Positions 16,018 to 24,240 of a DNA stretch of 64,000 nucleotides are shown here, in pieces (within the stretch, counting starts at the first letter, position 1; the number at the start of each line of letters is the position of its first letter). The notes beneath the pieces are model-generated. The model was not told the origin of the DNA. It made no database searches and saw nothing but the letters and a program-made list of their open reading frames with translations. The stretch spans positions 186,001 to 250,000 of the forward strand of contig CAJTLN010000002.1 of assembly GCA_910577505.1 (NCBI GenBank), in the 5' to 3' direction. Both the position numbers and the translations under genes were made by a program. This DNA comes from an uncultured Bacilli bacterium. Its GTDB lineage: Bacteria > Bacillota_I > Bacilli_A > RF39 > UBA660.

Positions 16018-16761
16018 ATGAGACAATATAATCATTATCTTGATGAATTTGAAAAATATGTTAGTACTTATGATTTGTTAAATGTTAAGATAAAGGGTAA
16101 GTTTGAACATTCAAAGAGAGTTATGGAACTTTCTAATAAATATGCAAAATTACTTGATTTTAATGAGGAAGATATAGAATTGGCCACTTTAATTGGTTTA
16201 TTACATGATATTGGGAGATTTGAACAATTAAGAGTTTATGATAGTTTTAATGATGTAGCAACAATTGATCATGCTGATTATAGTGTTGAACAGTTGTTTA
16301 AGAAAGATGAAATAAAAAGGTTTACAAATGAGGAAGACTGGTATCCAATAATTGAGTTTGCAATTAAAAATCATAATAAAATGGATATTCCTAATATTCG
16401 TGATGAGAGAATGATTAAGCATGCAAGACTTATTAGAGATGTTGATAAAATTGACATAATGGTAGCTATGACGGGAAGAGTAATTGAAGATGGTAGTCGA
16501 GTCAGTAAGGAAATGTTAGATTCTTTTAAAAAACATGGTCTTATTGATAGAAAATATGCCAAAACGAGAAATGATTTTATTATTAATCAATATGGTTTTG
16601 CATTTAATATATATTATGATATTGTTTTAGAAGAATATAAAAACAATTTTATAAAATTTCATGAATCGATAAAAGATAATGAAAAGTTTATGGAAGCATA
16701 TGAAGAAGTTATAAAATATATAAATGAAAGGATTGAAAAATATGAAAGAAATAGAAACTAA
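16018..16761 (+). CDS. HD-domain hydrolase in the valS operon
   Basis: A 247-residue cytoplasmic HD protein. The N-terminal KFEHSKRV histidine, the doublet in LLHDIGRF, a KNHNK histidine and DVDKIDI aspartate form a full HD metal site. Families of this shape hydrolyse nucleotide monophosphates or related phosphates; the substrate is unknown. The ATG at 16018 has AAAGGGG upstream; an earlier in-frame ATG lies inside the T-box and is rejected. The gene overlaps valS by 20 bases, so its output is tied to Val-tRNA charging. Confidence 0.8.
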   Translation: MRQYNHYLDEFEKYVSTYDLLNVKIKGKFEHSKRVMELSNKYAKLLDFNEEDIELATLIGLLHDIGRFEQLRVYDSFNDVATIDHADYSVEQLFKKDEIKRFTNEEDWYPIIEFAIKNHNKMDIPNIRDERMIKHARLIRDVDKIDIMVAMTGRVIEDGSRVSKEMLDSFKKHGLIDRKYAKTRNDFIINQYGFAFNIYYDIVLEEYKNNFIKFHESIKDNEKFMEAYEEVIKYINERIEKYERNRN

Positions 16762-19288
16762 ATATAATCATATGAGAATAGAAGAAAATAAATATAATGA
16801 TTGGAAAAATAAGGGTTATTTTGATAGCGGAGATAAAAGCAAAGATCCGTTTTGCATAGTTATACCTCCTCCAAATGTTACTGGTAAATTGCATTTAGGG
16901 CATGCAATGGATGTATCTATTCAAGATATTATTATTCGTTATAAGAGAATGCAAGGATTCGATTGCTTGTGGTTACCTGGCATGGATCATGCAGCAATAG
17001 CTACTGAAGCTAAAGTAGTTAAAAAGTTAAAAGATTTAGGTATTGATAAATATGAATATGGAAGAGAAAAGTTCTTAGAAGCTTGTTGGGATTGGACTCA
17101 TGAATATGGTGGAAATATTAGAGATCAATGGGCAAAGGTAGGTATTTCAGTTGATTATAATAAAGAGAGATTTACTTTAGATGAGGGCTTAAATAAAGCA
17201 GTTACTAAGGTATTTGTTGATTATTATAATGAAGGAATTATTTATAGAGGAGAGAAAATAATAAATTGGGATCCTCAAGCACAAACAGCTTTGTCAAATG
17301 AAGAAGTTATTTATAAAGATGTTGAAGGGGCTTTCTATCATTTGAAATATAAAATAGAAGGTACAGATGAATATTTAGATGTTGCAACAACTAGACCTGA
17401 AACATTATTTGGGGATACTGCTGTAGCTGTTAATCCTGAAGATGATCGATATAAAGATTTAATTGGTAAGAATGTAATATTACCTATTGTTAATAAAGCA
17501 ATTCCTATTATAGGTGATGAACATGCTGATCCAGAGTTTGGAACTGGTGTTGTTAAGATTACTCCTGCACATGATCCTAACGATTTTGAAGTAGGTAATA
17601 GACATAATTTAGAGAGAATTATTGTTATGAATCCTGATGCTACAATGAACTCTAATGCTGGTAAGTATCAGGGTATGAGTAGAGAAATGTGTAGAGAAGA
17701 ACTACTTAAAGATTTAGAGAGTGAAGACTTACTTATTAGAATAGAACCAATGACTCATTCAGTTGGACATAGTGAAAGAACTGGGGTTATGGTTGAGCCA
17801 TACTTGTCTAAGCAATGGTTTGTTAAGATGGGGAACTTATCTAAGCATGTTTTAGAAACTCAAACAAAAAAAGATGAAAAAGTTAACTTTGTACCAGAAA
17901 GATTTGAGAAGATATTAAATCACTGGATGGAAATATCATATGATTGGTGTATTTCAAGACAATTATGGTGGGGACATAGAATTCCTGCTTGGTATAAAGA
18001 TGATGAAATATATGTAGGTATGGAAGCTCCTAAGGGAGAAGGATGGCGCCAAGATGAAGACGTACTTGATACTTGGTTCTCATCAGCATTATGGCCTTTT
18101 AGTACTTTAGGATGGCCAGAAAATACAGAAGATATGAGAAGATATTATCCTAATGATGTGTTAGTTACAGCTTATGATATTATATTCTTTTGGGTAGCTA
18201 GAATGGTATTCCAAGCAGAGCATATTACTGGTTCTAGACCATTTAAAGATTGTATAATTCATGGACTTATACGTGATAAAGAAGGACGTAAGATGTCTAA
18301 GAGTTTAGGTAATGGTGTAGATCCAATGGATTTAATAGATGAATATGGAGCAGATTCGTTAAGGTTTTATCTAGCAACTGATGTTGCATTAGGTACTGAT
18401 TTAAGATTTGATAAAGAAAAGGTTGCTAGTACATGGAATTTTATAAATAAGTTATGGAACGCTTCGAGATTCGTATTACTTAATATAGAAGGATTAGAAA
18501 GTATTGACTTATCTAACTTAAGAATGGAAGATAAATGGATTTTAACTAAATACGAGAATGTAGTTAAGAGTATTACTAAGCATATGGATAAATATGAACT
18601 TAATTTAGTTGGTACTGAATTATATGACTTTATTTGGGATGACTTCTGTAGTAGTTATATTGAATTTGCTAAATTTAATTTAGATAGTATTGGTACTAGG
18701 AGTGTTTTAACATATGTATTAACCGGTATTATAAAGATGTTACATCCATTTATGCCATTTGTTACTGAAGAAATTTATCAAATGTTGCCAATCAAAGATG
18801 CTGATTCAATTATGGTAAGTGAATATCCTAAATATAGAAAAGAATATGTGTTTAATGAAGATAAAAAAGAGGTAGATACAATAATTGAATACATTGCAAT
18901 GTTTAGAAATAAAAAAGCAGAAAGTGGCATTGGCAGTGATTTTGAAGTTATTACTGATATAGATAATGAACTTATCTTAAAGATGCTTAAGTTAACTGAT
19001 AAAATAGTTAATGAAAGTTCAATGAGTGGAAACTTAGAAGTGACTTTAGATAAATATAGATTATTTATTTGCTATGATGATTCTAAACAAAAGGGTGAAG
19101 AGTTAGAAAATTTAACTAAAGAAAAAGATTCTTTAGAGGCATCTATTGCAAGACGTAGTAAGTTACTTGCAAATGAAAATTATGTTGCAAAAGCTCCAGA
19201 AAAAATAGTTAATCAAGAAAGAGAAAGTTTAGCACAAGAAGAAGCTAAGTTACAAGTAGTACTTGATAGATTAAACAAATTAAAATAA
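16742..19288 (+). CDS. valS: Valyl-tRNA synthetase
   Basis: Charges tRNA-Val. The 848-residue class I enzyme has HLGH within PPPNVTGKLHLGHAMD near residue 50, the CP1 editing domain (TTRPETLFGDTAVAVNP), KMSKS in GRKMSKSLGN, the anticodon-binding domain and a C-terminal coiled-coil arm. The start at 16742 has AAAGGA nine bases upstream; an ATG 18 bases earlier contains this site and is rejected. It is the last gene of the valine T-box operon. Confidence 0.97.
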   Translation: MKEIETKYNHMRIEENKYNDWKNKGYFDSGDKSKDPFCIVIPPPNVTGKLHLGHAMDVSIQDIIIRYKRMQGFDCLWLPGMDHAAIATEAKVVKKLKDLGIDKYEYGREKFLEACWDWTHEYGGNIRDQWAKVGISVDYNKERFTLDEGLNKAVTKVFVDYYNEGIIYRGEKIINWDPQAQTALSNEEVIYKDVEGAFYHLKYKIEGTDEYLDVATTRPETLFGDTAVAVNPEDDRYKDLIGKNVILPIVNKAIPIIGDEHADPEFGTGVVKITPAHDPNDFEVGNRHNLERIIVMNPDATMNSNAGKYQGMSREMCREELLKDLESEDLLIRIEPMTHSVGHSERTGVMVEPYLSKQWFVKMGNLSKHVLETQTKKDEKVNFVPERFEKILNHWMEISYDWCISRQLWWGHRIPAWYKDDEIYVGMEAPKGEGWRQDEDVLDTWFSSALWPFSTLGWPENTEDMRRYYPNDVLVTAYDIIFFWVARMVFQAEHITGSRPFKDCIIHGLIRDKEGRKMSKSLGNGVDPMDLIDEYGADSLRFYLATDVALGTDLRFDKEKVASTWNFINKLWNASRFVLLNIEGLESIDLSNLRMEDKWILTKYENVVKSITKHMDKYELNLVGTELYDFIWDDFCSSYIEFAKFNLDSIGTRSVLTYVLTGIIKMLHPFMPFVTEEIYQMLPIKDADSIMVSEYPKYRKEYVFNEDKKEVDTIIEYIAMFRNKKAESGIGSDFEVITDIDNELILKMLKLTDKIVNESSMSGNLEVTLDKYRLFICYDDSKQKGEELENLTKEKDSLEASIARRSKLLANENYVAKAPEKIVNQERESLAQEEAKLQVVLDRLNKLK

Positions 19289-19348
19289 TATTACTTTACG
19301 TAAATAAATAATAATATAAAGAAAATATATTTATTTACTAAAATATAA

Positions 19349-19357
19349 TGTTATAAT
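19349..19357 (+). promoter_or_regulatory. Extended -10 promoter upstream of relQ
   Basis: TGT-TATAAT located just before a strong terminator, so transcription from here would make a very short RNA or be attenuated ahead of relQ. Confidence 0.5.
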
Positions 19358-19363
19358 GGTTAT

Positions 19364-19421
19364 GGTAAATTAATGAAGTACCCTGAAGTTGATTTTATAT
19401 AGTTGATCAACTTCTTTTTTT
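19364..19421 (+). ncRNA. Candidate short RNA or attenuator leader
   Basis: About 58 bases between the TGT-TATAAT box and the end of a hairpin-plus-T-run. The promoter and terminator are close enough that the product would be a tiny transcript, or a terminator attenuating readthrough into relQ. No start codon with a ribosome site lies inside. The hairpin could instead simply end valS transcripts. Confidence 0.3.
19385..19421 (+). terminator. Terminator between valS and relQ
   Basis: GAAGTTGAT (19385-19393) pairs with ATCAACTTC (19406-19414), followed by seven T. Confidence 0.85.
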
Positions 19422-19474
19422 GTGGTTTTAATTATTTTTAATTTTTTGATAAGAAAATAATAAATATTTTAGAA

Positions 19475-19480
19475 TATAAT
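19475..19480 (+). promoter_or_regulatory. Possible relQ promoter (-10)
   Basis: TATAAT 21 bases ahead of the TTG start, placed after the hairpin, so it would bypass the attenuator. Confidence 0.35.
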
Positions 19481-19501
19481 TTTATTTAGAGGAGGAATAA
19501 A

Positions 19502-20143
19502 TTGGAAGCAATTAATCAAGAATTAGAGAAGCTTGATAATATTATGATTAAATATATATCAGCTTTAAAGATATTAGAAACACAACTTCAAATAATTAAC
19601 GACGATTTTAAATATATAAAGAAATATAATCCTATTGAACATATAAAAACCAGAATAAAATCTGCTGAGAGCATTATTCATAAGTTAGAAAAGAATAATC
19701 TTGATTTTACTTTAGAAAATGTTGAGGAATATATTAATGATATTGTGGGTATTAGAATAATATGTTCTTTTCCTTCTGATGTTTTTGAACTTATAAATAT
19801 AATAAAAAATAGTAATATTATTAAAGTAATAAAAGAAAAAGATTATATATCAAATCCGAAAAAAAGTGGTTATAGAAGCTATCATATGATTGTACTTGTT
19901 CCTGTTGAACTTATTAATGAGAAGGTTATGGTTAAAGCTGAAATACAGATAAGAACTATGGCGATGGATTTATGGGCTTCTTTAGATCATAAACTTAATT
20001 ACAAAAGTGAATATGGTAAAGGTGTTGTCTCTAAAAGATTGAGAATTATTAGTGATGAATTAAATAAAATTGATGAGGAAATGACAGAATTATTGTGTAT
20101 GGAAAATAATTTGAGAATAGCAAATGAAGGAGATGTAGTTTAA
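19502..20143 (+). CDS. relQ: Small alarmone synthetase (RelQ type)
   Basis: Cytoplasmic (p)ppGpp synthetase without a hydrolase domain, 213 residues, the size of RelQ/RelP. The synthetase domain shows DIVGIRIIC near residue 80, the substrate loop NPKKSGYRSYH near 119-129, and EIQIRTMAMDLWASLDHKLNYK near 150-170, closest to RelQ/YjbM. It starts at TTG with a strong GAGGAGG site. A short promoter-terminator unit upstream suggests attenuation. Confidence 0.88.
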   Translation: MEAINQELEKLDNIMIKYISALKILETQLQIINDDFKYIKKYNPIEHIKTRIKSAESIIHKLEKNNLDFTLENVEEYINDIVGIRIICSFPSDVFELINIIKNSNIIKVIKEKDYISNPKKSGYRSYHMIVLVPVELINEKVMVKAEIQIRTMAMDLWASLDHKLNYKSEYGKGVVSKRLRIISDELNKIDEEMTELLCMENNLRIANEGDVV

Positions 20144-20239
20144 ACATAAAATGTATATGGATATTTTAAATTTCAAAAAATTGTTTTATGAATTATATGT
20201 AAATAAAAAAAGTAAATGATAATTAAGGAGTAGTAGTAA

Positions 20240-20770
20240 ATGAAAAATTTAATTAAACTTTTTTGGATTTTTATGATTGGTTCTGTAATGGGATGTTTTG
20301 TGGAGGAATTGTGGTGTTTAATAAAGAATAAATGTTTTCAAATTAGAAAAAGTCTTATATATGGACCAATGATACCGATATATGGCATAGCTGCAACTTT
20401 TATTGTTGTCATTGCTAATGGTGTTGATTATGATTTAGCGAAGGTATTTATAATTGGGATGATTGTTGCAACAATTATTGAATATATAAGTAGTTATATT
20501 CAGGAGAAAATATTTCATACTAAGTCATGGGATTATTCTAGTATTCCTTTTAATATAAATGGTAGAGTAAACTTATTGTATTCTTTAGCATTTGGATTAT
20601 TTTCGGTATTTTTTGTAAAAAAATTAAGTTTTTTTGAGAAATTGTTATTTGCAAATTTTAATGATATTGTAATGAAGATTGTGACTTTAGTAGTTTTTGT
20701 TTTTTTTCTTTGGATGTTATTTTATCAATTTTGGCTGCTTATAGGCAGAAAGAGAGAAGAAAAGGTATAA
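20240..20770 (+). CDS. CmpB-family membrane protein
   Basis: A 176-residue integral membrane protein of the family annotated as putative ABC transporter permease CmpB. Typical features are an early GxxxxxFVEELW segment, YGPMIPIYGIAA, an ExxSSYIQE segment, and WDYSSIPFNINGRVNLLYSLAFG. There are four or five membrane helices. True function in the family is not established. The start has AAGGAG. A 93-base stop-free stretch in another frame directly follows and could be a frameshifted end of this gene. Confidence 0.75.
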   Translation: MKNLIKLFWIFMIGSVMGCFVEELWCLIKNKCFQIRKSLIYGPMIPIYGIAATFIVVIANGVDYDLAKVFIIGMIVATIIEYISSYIQEKIFHTKSWDYSSIPFNINGRVNLLYSLAFGLFSVFFVKKLSFFEKLLFANFNDIVMKIVTLVVFVFFLWMLFYQFWLLIGRKREEKV

Positions 20771-20890
20771 AAGCTAGGAATAAAATAGAAGAAACAATAG
20801 ATTTAAAATATCCAGATGAAAGATTGGATAAAATTTATAATAATAGTGTTTACATAGGATAAGATATTTTCTGGTAAAAAAAGGCTAATA

Positions 20891-20899
20891 TGCTATAAT
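20891..20899 (+). promoter_or_regulatory. Extended -10 promoter for TAM41-like gene
   Basis: TGC-TATAAT, 25 bases ahead of the start codon. Confidence 0.6.
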
Positions 20900-20923
20900 A
20901 ATATTCACTAAGGGGGAATTCTT

Positions 20924-21835
20924 GTGGAGAAAAAGGATATAATTGAGCATTTTGCCTATAATAGACCTGAATCCATTGGAATATATGGCTATGGTTCAGG
21001 AGTATTTAAACAAGAAACTCGTACTGAGAGAAAAGACATTCCACAAACAGATATTATCTTTATTGTTGATGATTTAAGTAAATGGCATCAAGAAAATATG
21101 AAAATTAATCAACAAGATTATTCTTTAATGGGGAAAATACATTTTAATATGAAATCTGTTGCAAGGATAAAAGGAAAAAATAATATAACTTATTTAAGTA
21201 ATATATATGAAAGAGGATTTTATTTTAAGTATGGTGTTGTAGAGCTTACTGACTTTTTAAGAGGATTAGGTGAGTGGGATAACATTTTTGTGGCTGGGAG
21301 ATTTCATAAACCTGTTTTAGAAATTAAAAGTAATGAAGATATTAGAAAAAGTATAGATTACAATAGAAATTGTGCATTGATGGTAGCTTGTTTGTTTTGT
21401 GATGCTCTTACAAATGTTACAGAAATATATAGAAGAATTGTTAGTTTATCTTATGTTGGGGATGCTAGAATGATGTTTGCAGAAAATCCTAATAAGGTTA
21501 GTAATATTGTGAATGGTAGTTTTGATAAGTTTATTTCAACTTATCCGTTGAATGAAGATTATATATCAATTATGGAGAATGGCATGGTTTATATTAATCA
21601 TGATAGAATTCTTGAAAGAAGAAATGAATTGCCCGTTAGCTTGTTGAAATTTTTAAATGATATGGGAACAGATTATAGTTGTTTAGATATAGTAAGAATT
21701 AATATAGGAACTTTTTTAATATTTAAGAATAGCCAAGAAAGTAAAAATCAAATTGTTGAAGGAATTAAAACTAATGGAATTGTTAGAAGTGTTCCATATG
21801 CCTTGTCCAAAGTGAAAAAGAGAGTTTTAAATTAA
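20924..21835 (+). CDS. TAM41-type CDP-diacylglycerol synthase
   Basis: Predicted to make CDP-diacylglycerol from CTP and phosphatidic acid, the branch point of phospholipid synthesis, peripherally at the membrane. The 303-residue protein matches the mitochondrial TAM41/Mmp37 family, unrelated to the usual integral CdsA: GYGSGVFKQ (22-30), acidic DIIFIVDD with D43 and D49-D50, WHQEN (54-58), VAGRFHKPV (123-131) and the LSYVGDARMMFAENPNKVSNIV segment. There are no membrane helices. Bacterial members, including Firmicutes ones, are known from memory. It starts at GTG with GGGGGAA. An unknown gene follows after one base. Confidence 0.88.
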   Translation: MEKKDIIEHFAYNRPESIGIYGYGSGVFKQETRTERKDIPQTDIIFIVDDLSKWHQENMKINQQDYSLMGKIHFNMKSVARIKGKNNITYLSNIYERGFYFKYGVVELTDFLRGLGEWDNIFVAGRFHKPVLEIKSNEDIRKSIDYNRNCALMVACLFCDALTNVTEIYRRIVSLSYVGDARMMFAENPNKVSNIVNGSFDKFISTYPLNEDYISIMENGMVYINHDRILERRNELPVSLLKFLNDMGTDYSCLDIVRINIGTFLIFKNSQESKNQIVEGIKTNGIVRSVPYALSKVKKRVLN

Positions 21836-21836
21836 T

Positions 21837-22544
21837 ATGACTATTAATTTGATAAGATGTTTTTTTCATAGTATTGTTCCTATACGTAAAAAAAATGCTT
21901 TATTAAGTTTAGAAGATAGACAATTTATACGTCTTAAATTAATGCTTGATAGCGGGTATATTTATCCTGGTAATATGTTAAAAGATGTTTTTCCAAGCGA
22001 ATATGATTTCCTTTATAAATCTGATAGTGATAGTGTTTTTTTAGCACAACATTCAATGACAGAATTACCATCTTATGGTGGATCATTTTTCAACGGAGAG
22101 TTTTCTGCTTATTTAGAACATATTATTGGTAATCCTTCGTGGGTATTTGATGAAAATATTGTAAATGGGAAAATGATATGTGATAGAGCACATAGTTTAA
22201 GTGAAGAAGTATGTGTGCAAGAACCTATTTGTTTATGTGAAGCAATAGCGATAATGTTGCCTTATAGAACACCAGCAACAGATATTTTTTCATTTTTACA
22301 ATATAAAGAGTTTCAAATATTTCATGATGACGATTATGATGATGAGATGAAAGACTTACTTAATGATGTTGATGAAAGGTTGGTACTTGTCTATGATAAA
22401 ATTAAAAGATGGAAAGATGTATTAGCTGATAGAGGCTATTATATACCTTGCATTAATCATTTTGGAAGGGAACTTGATATTGATAAGGAAAAAGAGTATA
22501 TATTAGAAAATGAAGAAAATGTAAGAAAATTATTAAAAAAATGA
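21837..22544 (+). CDS. Hypothetical protein
   Basis: A 235-residue soluble protein of unknown function, cotranscribed with the TAM41-like gene (one base gap, no clear ribosome site of its own, so probably coupled). Several Cys residues (in VCVQEPICLC) and an acidic HDDDYDDE cluster near residue 160 could bind metal. The C-terminal 60 residues are helical. A role in lipid metabolism is suggested only by its neighbour. No family recognised. Confidence 0.65.
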   Translation: MTINLIRCFFHSIVPIRKKNALLSLEDRQFIRLKLMLDSGYIYPGNMLKDVFPSEYDFLYKSDSDSVFLAQHSMTELPSYGGSFFNGEFSAYLEHIIGNPSWVFDENIVNGKMICDRAHSLSEEVCVQEPICLCEAIAIMLPYRTPATDIFSFLQYKEFQIFHDDDYDDEMKDLLNDVDERLVLVYDKIKRWKDVLADRGYYIPCINHFGRELDIDKEKEYILENEENVRKLLKK

Positions 22545-22567
22545 CAATTATTTAATTGTTATTTTTT
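22544..22567 (+). terminator. Terminator after TAM41 operon
   Basis: ACAATTA (22544-22550) pairs with TAATTGT (22553-22559) over a two-base gap (effectively a tight loop), followed by T-rich sequence. It overlaps the last stop codon. Confidence 0.6.
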
Positions 22568-22588
22568 CTTGTTTATGAAACGAATGTT

Positions 22589-22597
22589 TGCTATAAT
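22589..22597 (+). promoter_or_regulatory. Extended -10 promoter for xseAB
   Basis: TGC-TATAAT, 24 bases ahead of the chosen xseA start. It lies downstream of two earlier in-frame start codons, which supports the later start. Confidence 0.6.
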
Positions 22598-22621
22598 AGA
22601 TTAAGTATGAATGGTGATGTT

Positions 22622-23950
22622 ATGGATATAAAATATTATAGTATTACAGCTTTAAATAGAGCTATAAAAAATATGTTTGATAGTAAGCCAGAACTTAATA
22701 GAGTATATATTAAAGGTGAAATAAGTAATTTTAAACATCATAGCCGAGGACATCTTTATTTTACTTTAAAAGATGAAAATAGTAGAATTGCAGCAGTTAT
22801 GTTTGCAACTAATGCTAAGAATATTAATTTTGAACCAGAAGACGGAATGAAAGTATTAGTTAGTGGTAGAGTAACTGTTTATGAAGCTACTGGTGGGTAT
22901 CAAATATATGTTGAACAAATGGATTTAGATGGAATTGGAAATTTGTATTTAGAATATGAAAAGTTAAAGAAAATGTTAGAAGAACAAGGACTTTTTAATA
23001 AGGAACATAAAAGGCAAATTCCAAGATTCCCTAAAAAAATCGGAATTATAACTGCACCAACAGGAGCTGCTATAAGAGATATTTTAAGTACTATAAAACG
23101 TAGATATCCTATTTGTGAAACTATTTTGTTTCCGGCTTTAGTACAAGGAGTAGGTGCAAAAGAAAGTATAGTTACTCAGTTGAATAGGGCGCAAGACTTT
23201 GACTTAGATGTTATTATATGTGGTCGTGGTGGCGGATCTATTGAAGATTTATGGGCGTTTAATGAAGAGATTGTTGCCAGAGCAATATATAATTCTAAAA
23301 TTCCAGTAATATCAGCGGTAGGGCATGAAATAGACTTTACGATAGCTGATTTTGTTGCAGATTTACGTGCACCTACGCCGACTGGGGCGGCAGAAATGGC
23401 AGTGCCAAACTTATTTGATTTAAAAACTTTAATAAATCAATATACAATAAGAATTAATGAAAATATTAAAAGCATTATTAATTATAATACTAAGCGAGTA
23501 GATACAATAAAGAATTCTTATGTATTAAAAAATCCACTTGCTTTATATGAAGTAAAAGAACAAAAGCTTGATACATATATTGATAGGTTAAATAGTTATA
23601 TTAGTAAAATCATTGATGATTATAGAGTTAGATTAAATAATGTAAAAGGAAATTATGTATTAAAAAATCCTTTGTTAGCTTATGAAGTTAAAAGAGAAAA
23701 AATGAATAATTTACAGGATATACTTAAAAAATTGATAAAATCTAATATAGATAATAATCAGTATCGTTATGATATAATGATTAATAAATTAGAGTTGCTC
23801 AATCCTTTAAATATATTAAGTAAAGGATATAGTTTAGTTACTCATGATGGAGAAGTTATAAAGACAACTAAAGATATAAATGTTGATGATATGATATGTG
23901 TAAGAATGCATGAGGGGAACTTAAAAGCCGTAGTAAAGGAGATAGAATAA
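22622..23950 (+). CDS. xseA: Exodeoxyribonuclease VII large subunit
   Basis: Catalytic subunit of the single-strand exonuclease used in repair, 442 residues, normal for the family. An N-terminal OB fold (YIKGEISNFKHHSRGHLYFTL begins it) precedes the nuclease core with GIITAPTGAAIRDI, ICGRGGGSIEDLWAFNEE and SAVGHEIDFTIADFVAD. A coiled-coil region follows that binds XseB, including two similar NYVLKNPL-type segments. The ATG has GGTGAT upstream. xseB begins one base after the stop. Confidence 0.95.
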   Translation: MDIKYYSITALNRAIKNMFDSKPELNRVYIKGEISNFKHHSRGHLYFTLKDENSRIAAVMFATNAKNINFEPEDGMKVLVSGRVTVYEATGGYQIYVEQMDLDGIGNLYLEYEKLKKMLEEQGLFNKEHKRQIPRFPKKIGIITAPTGAAIRDILSTIKRRYPICETILFPALVQGVGAKESIVTQLNRAQDFDLDVIICGRGGGSIEDLWAFNEEIVARAIYNSKIPVISAVGHEIDFTIADFVADLRAPTPTGAAEMAVPNLFDLKTLINQYTIRINENIKSIINYNTKRVDTIKNSYVLKNPLALYEVKEQKLDTYIDRLNSYISKIIDDYRVRLNNVKGNYVLKNPLLAYEVKREKMNNLQDILKKLIKSNIDNNQYRYDIMINKLELLNPLNILSKGYSLVTHDGEVIKTTKDINVDDMICVRMHEGNLKAVVKEIE

Positions 23951-23951
23951 A

Positions 23952-24182
23952 ATGGTAGAAAAAAGAAATGAAAAAACATTTGAAGAAAGTTTAATTGAAT
24001 TAGAAAATATTGTAAAAGAATTAGAAAGTGGAAATGTTGATTTAGACAAAGCTATTGAAAAATATAGTGATGCAATGAAACTTGCTAAGTCTTGCAGTGA
24101 TAAGTTAAATAATGCAACTGAAAAAGTTAATCAAATATTGAAAGAAAATGGTGCTTTAGAAGACTTTGAAGTAGAAGAATAG
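23952..24182 (+). CDS. xseB: Exodeoxyribonuclease VII small subunit
   Basis: Small helical partner of XseA, 76 residues. It shows the family signature TFEESLIELENIVKELESG and a second helix with LDKAIEKYSDAMKLAKSC. The ribosome site AAGGAG lies in the end of xseA. A terminator stem overlaps the stop codon. Confidence 0.95.
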   Translation: MVEKRNEKTFEESLIELENIVKELESGNVDLDKAIEKYSDAMKLAKSCSDKLNNATEKVNQILKENGALEDFEVEE

Positions 24183-24194
24183 TCTTCTTTTTTT
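24173..24194 (+). terminator. Terminator after xseAB
   Basis: AGAAGA (24173-24178) and TCTTCT (24183-24188) form a tetraloop hairpin that includes the xseB stop, followed by T. Confidence 0.7.
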
Positions 24195-24204
24195 AATATA
24201 TTAA

Positions 24205-24213
24205 TGTTATAAT
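24205..24213 (+). promoter_or_regulatory. Extended -10 promoter for first WG-repeat gene
   Basis: TGT-TATAAT, 28 bases ahead of the start codon. Confidence 0.6.
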
Positions 24214-24240
24214 GTGGTTAAATAGAATAAGAGGTATATT

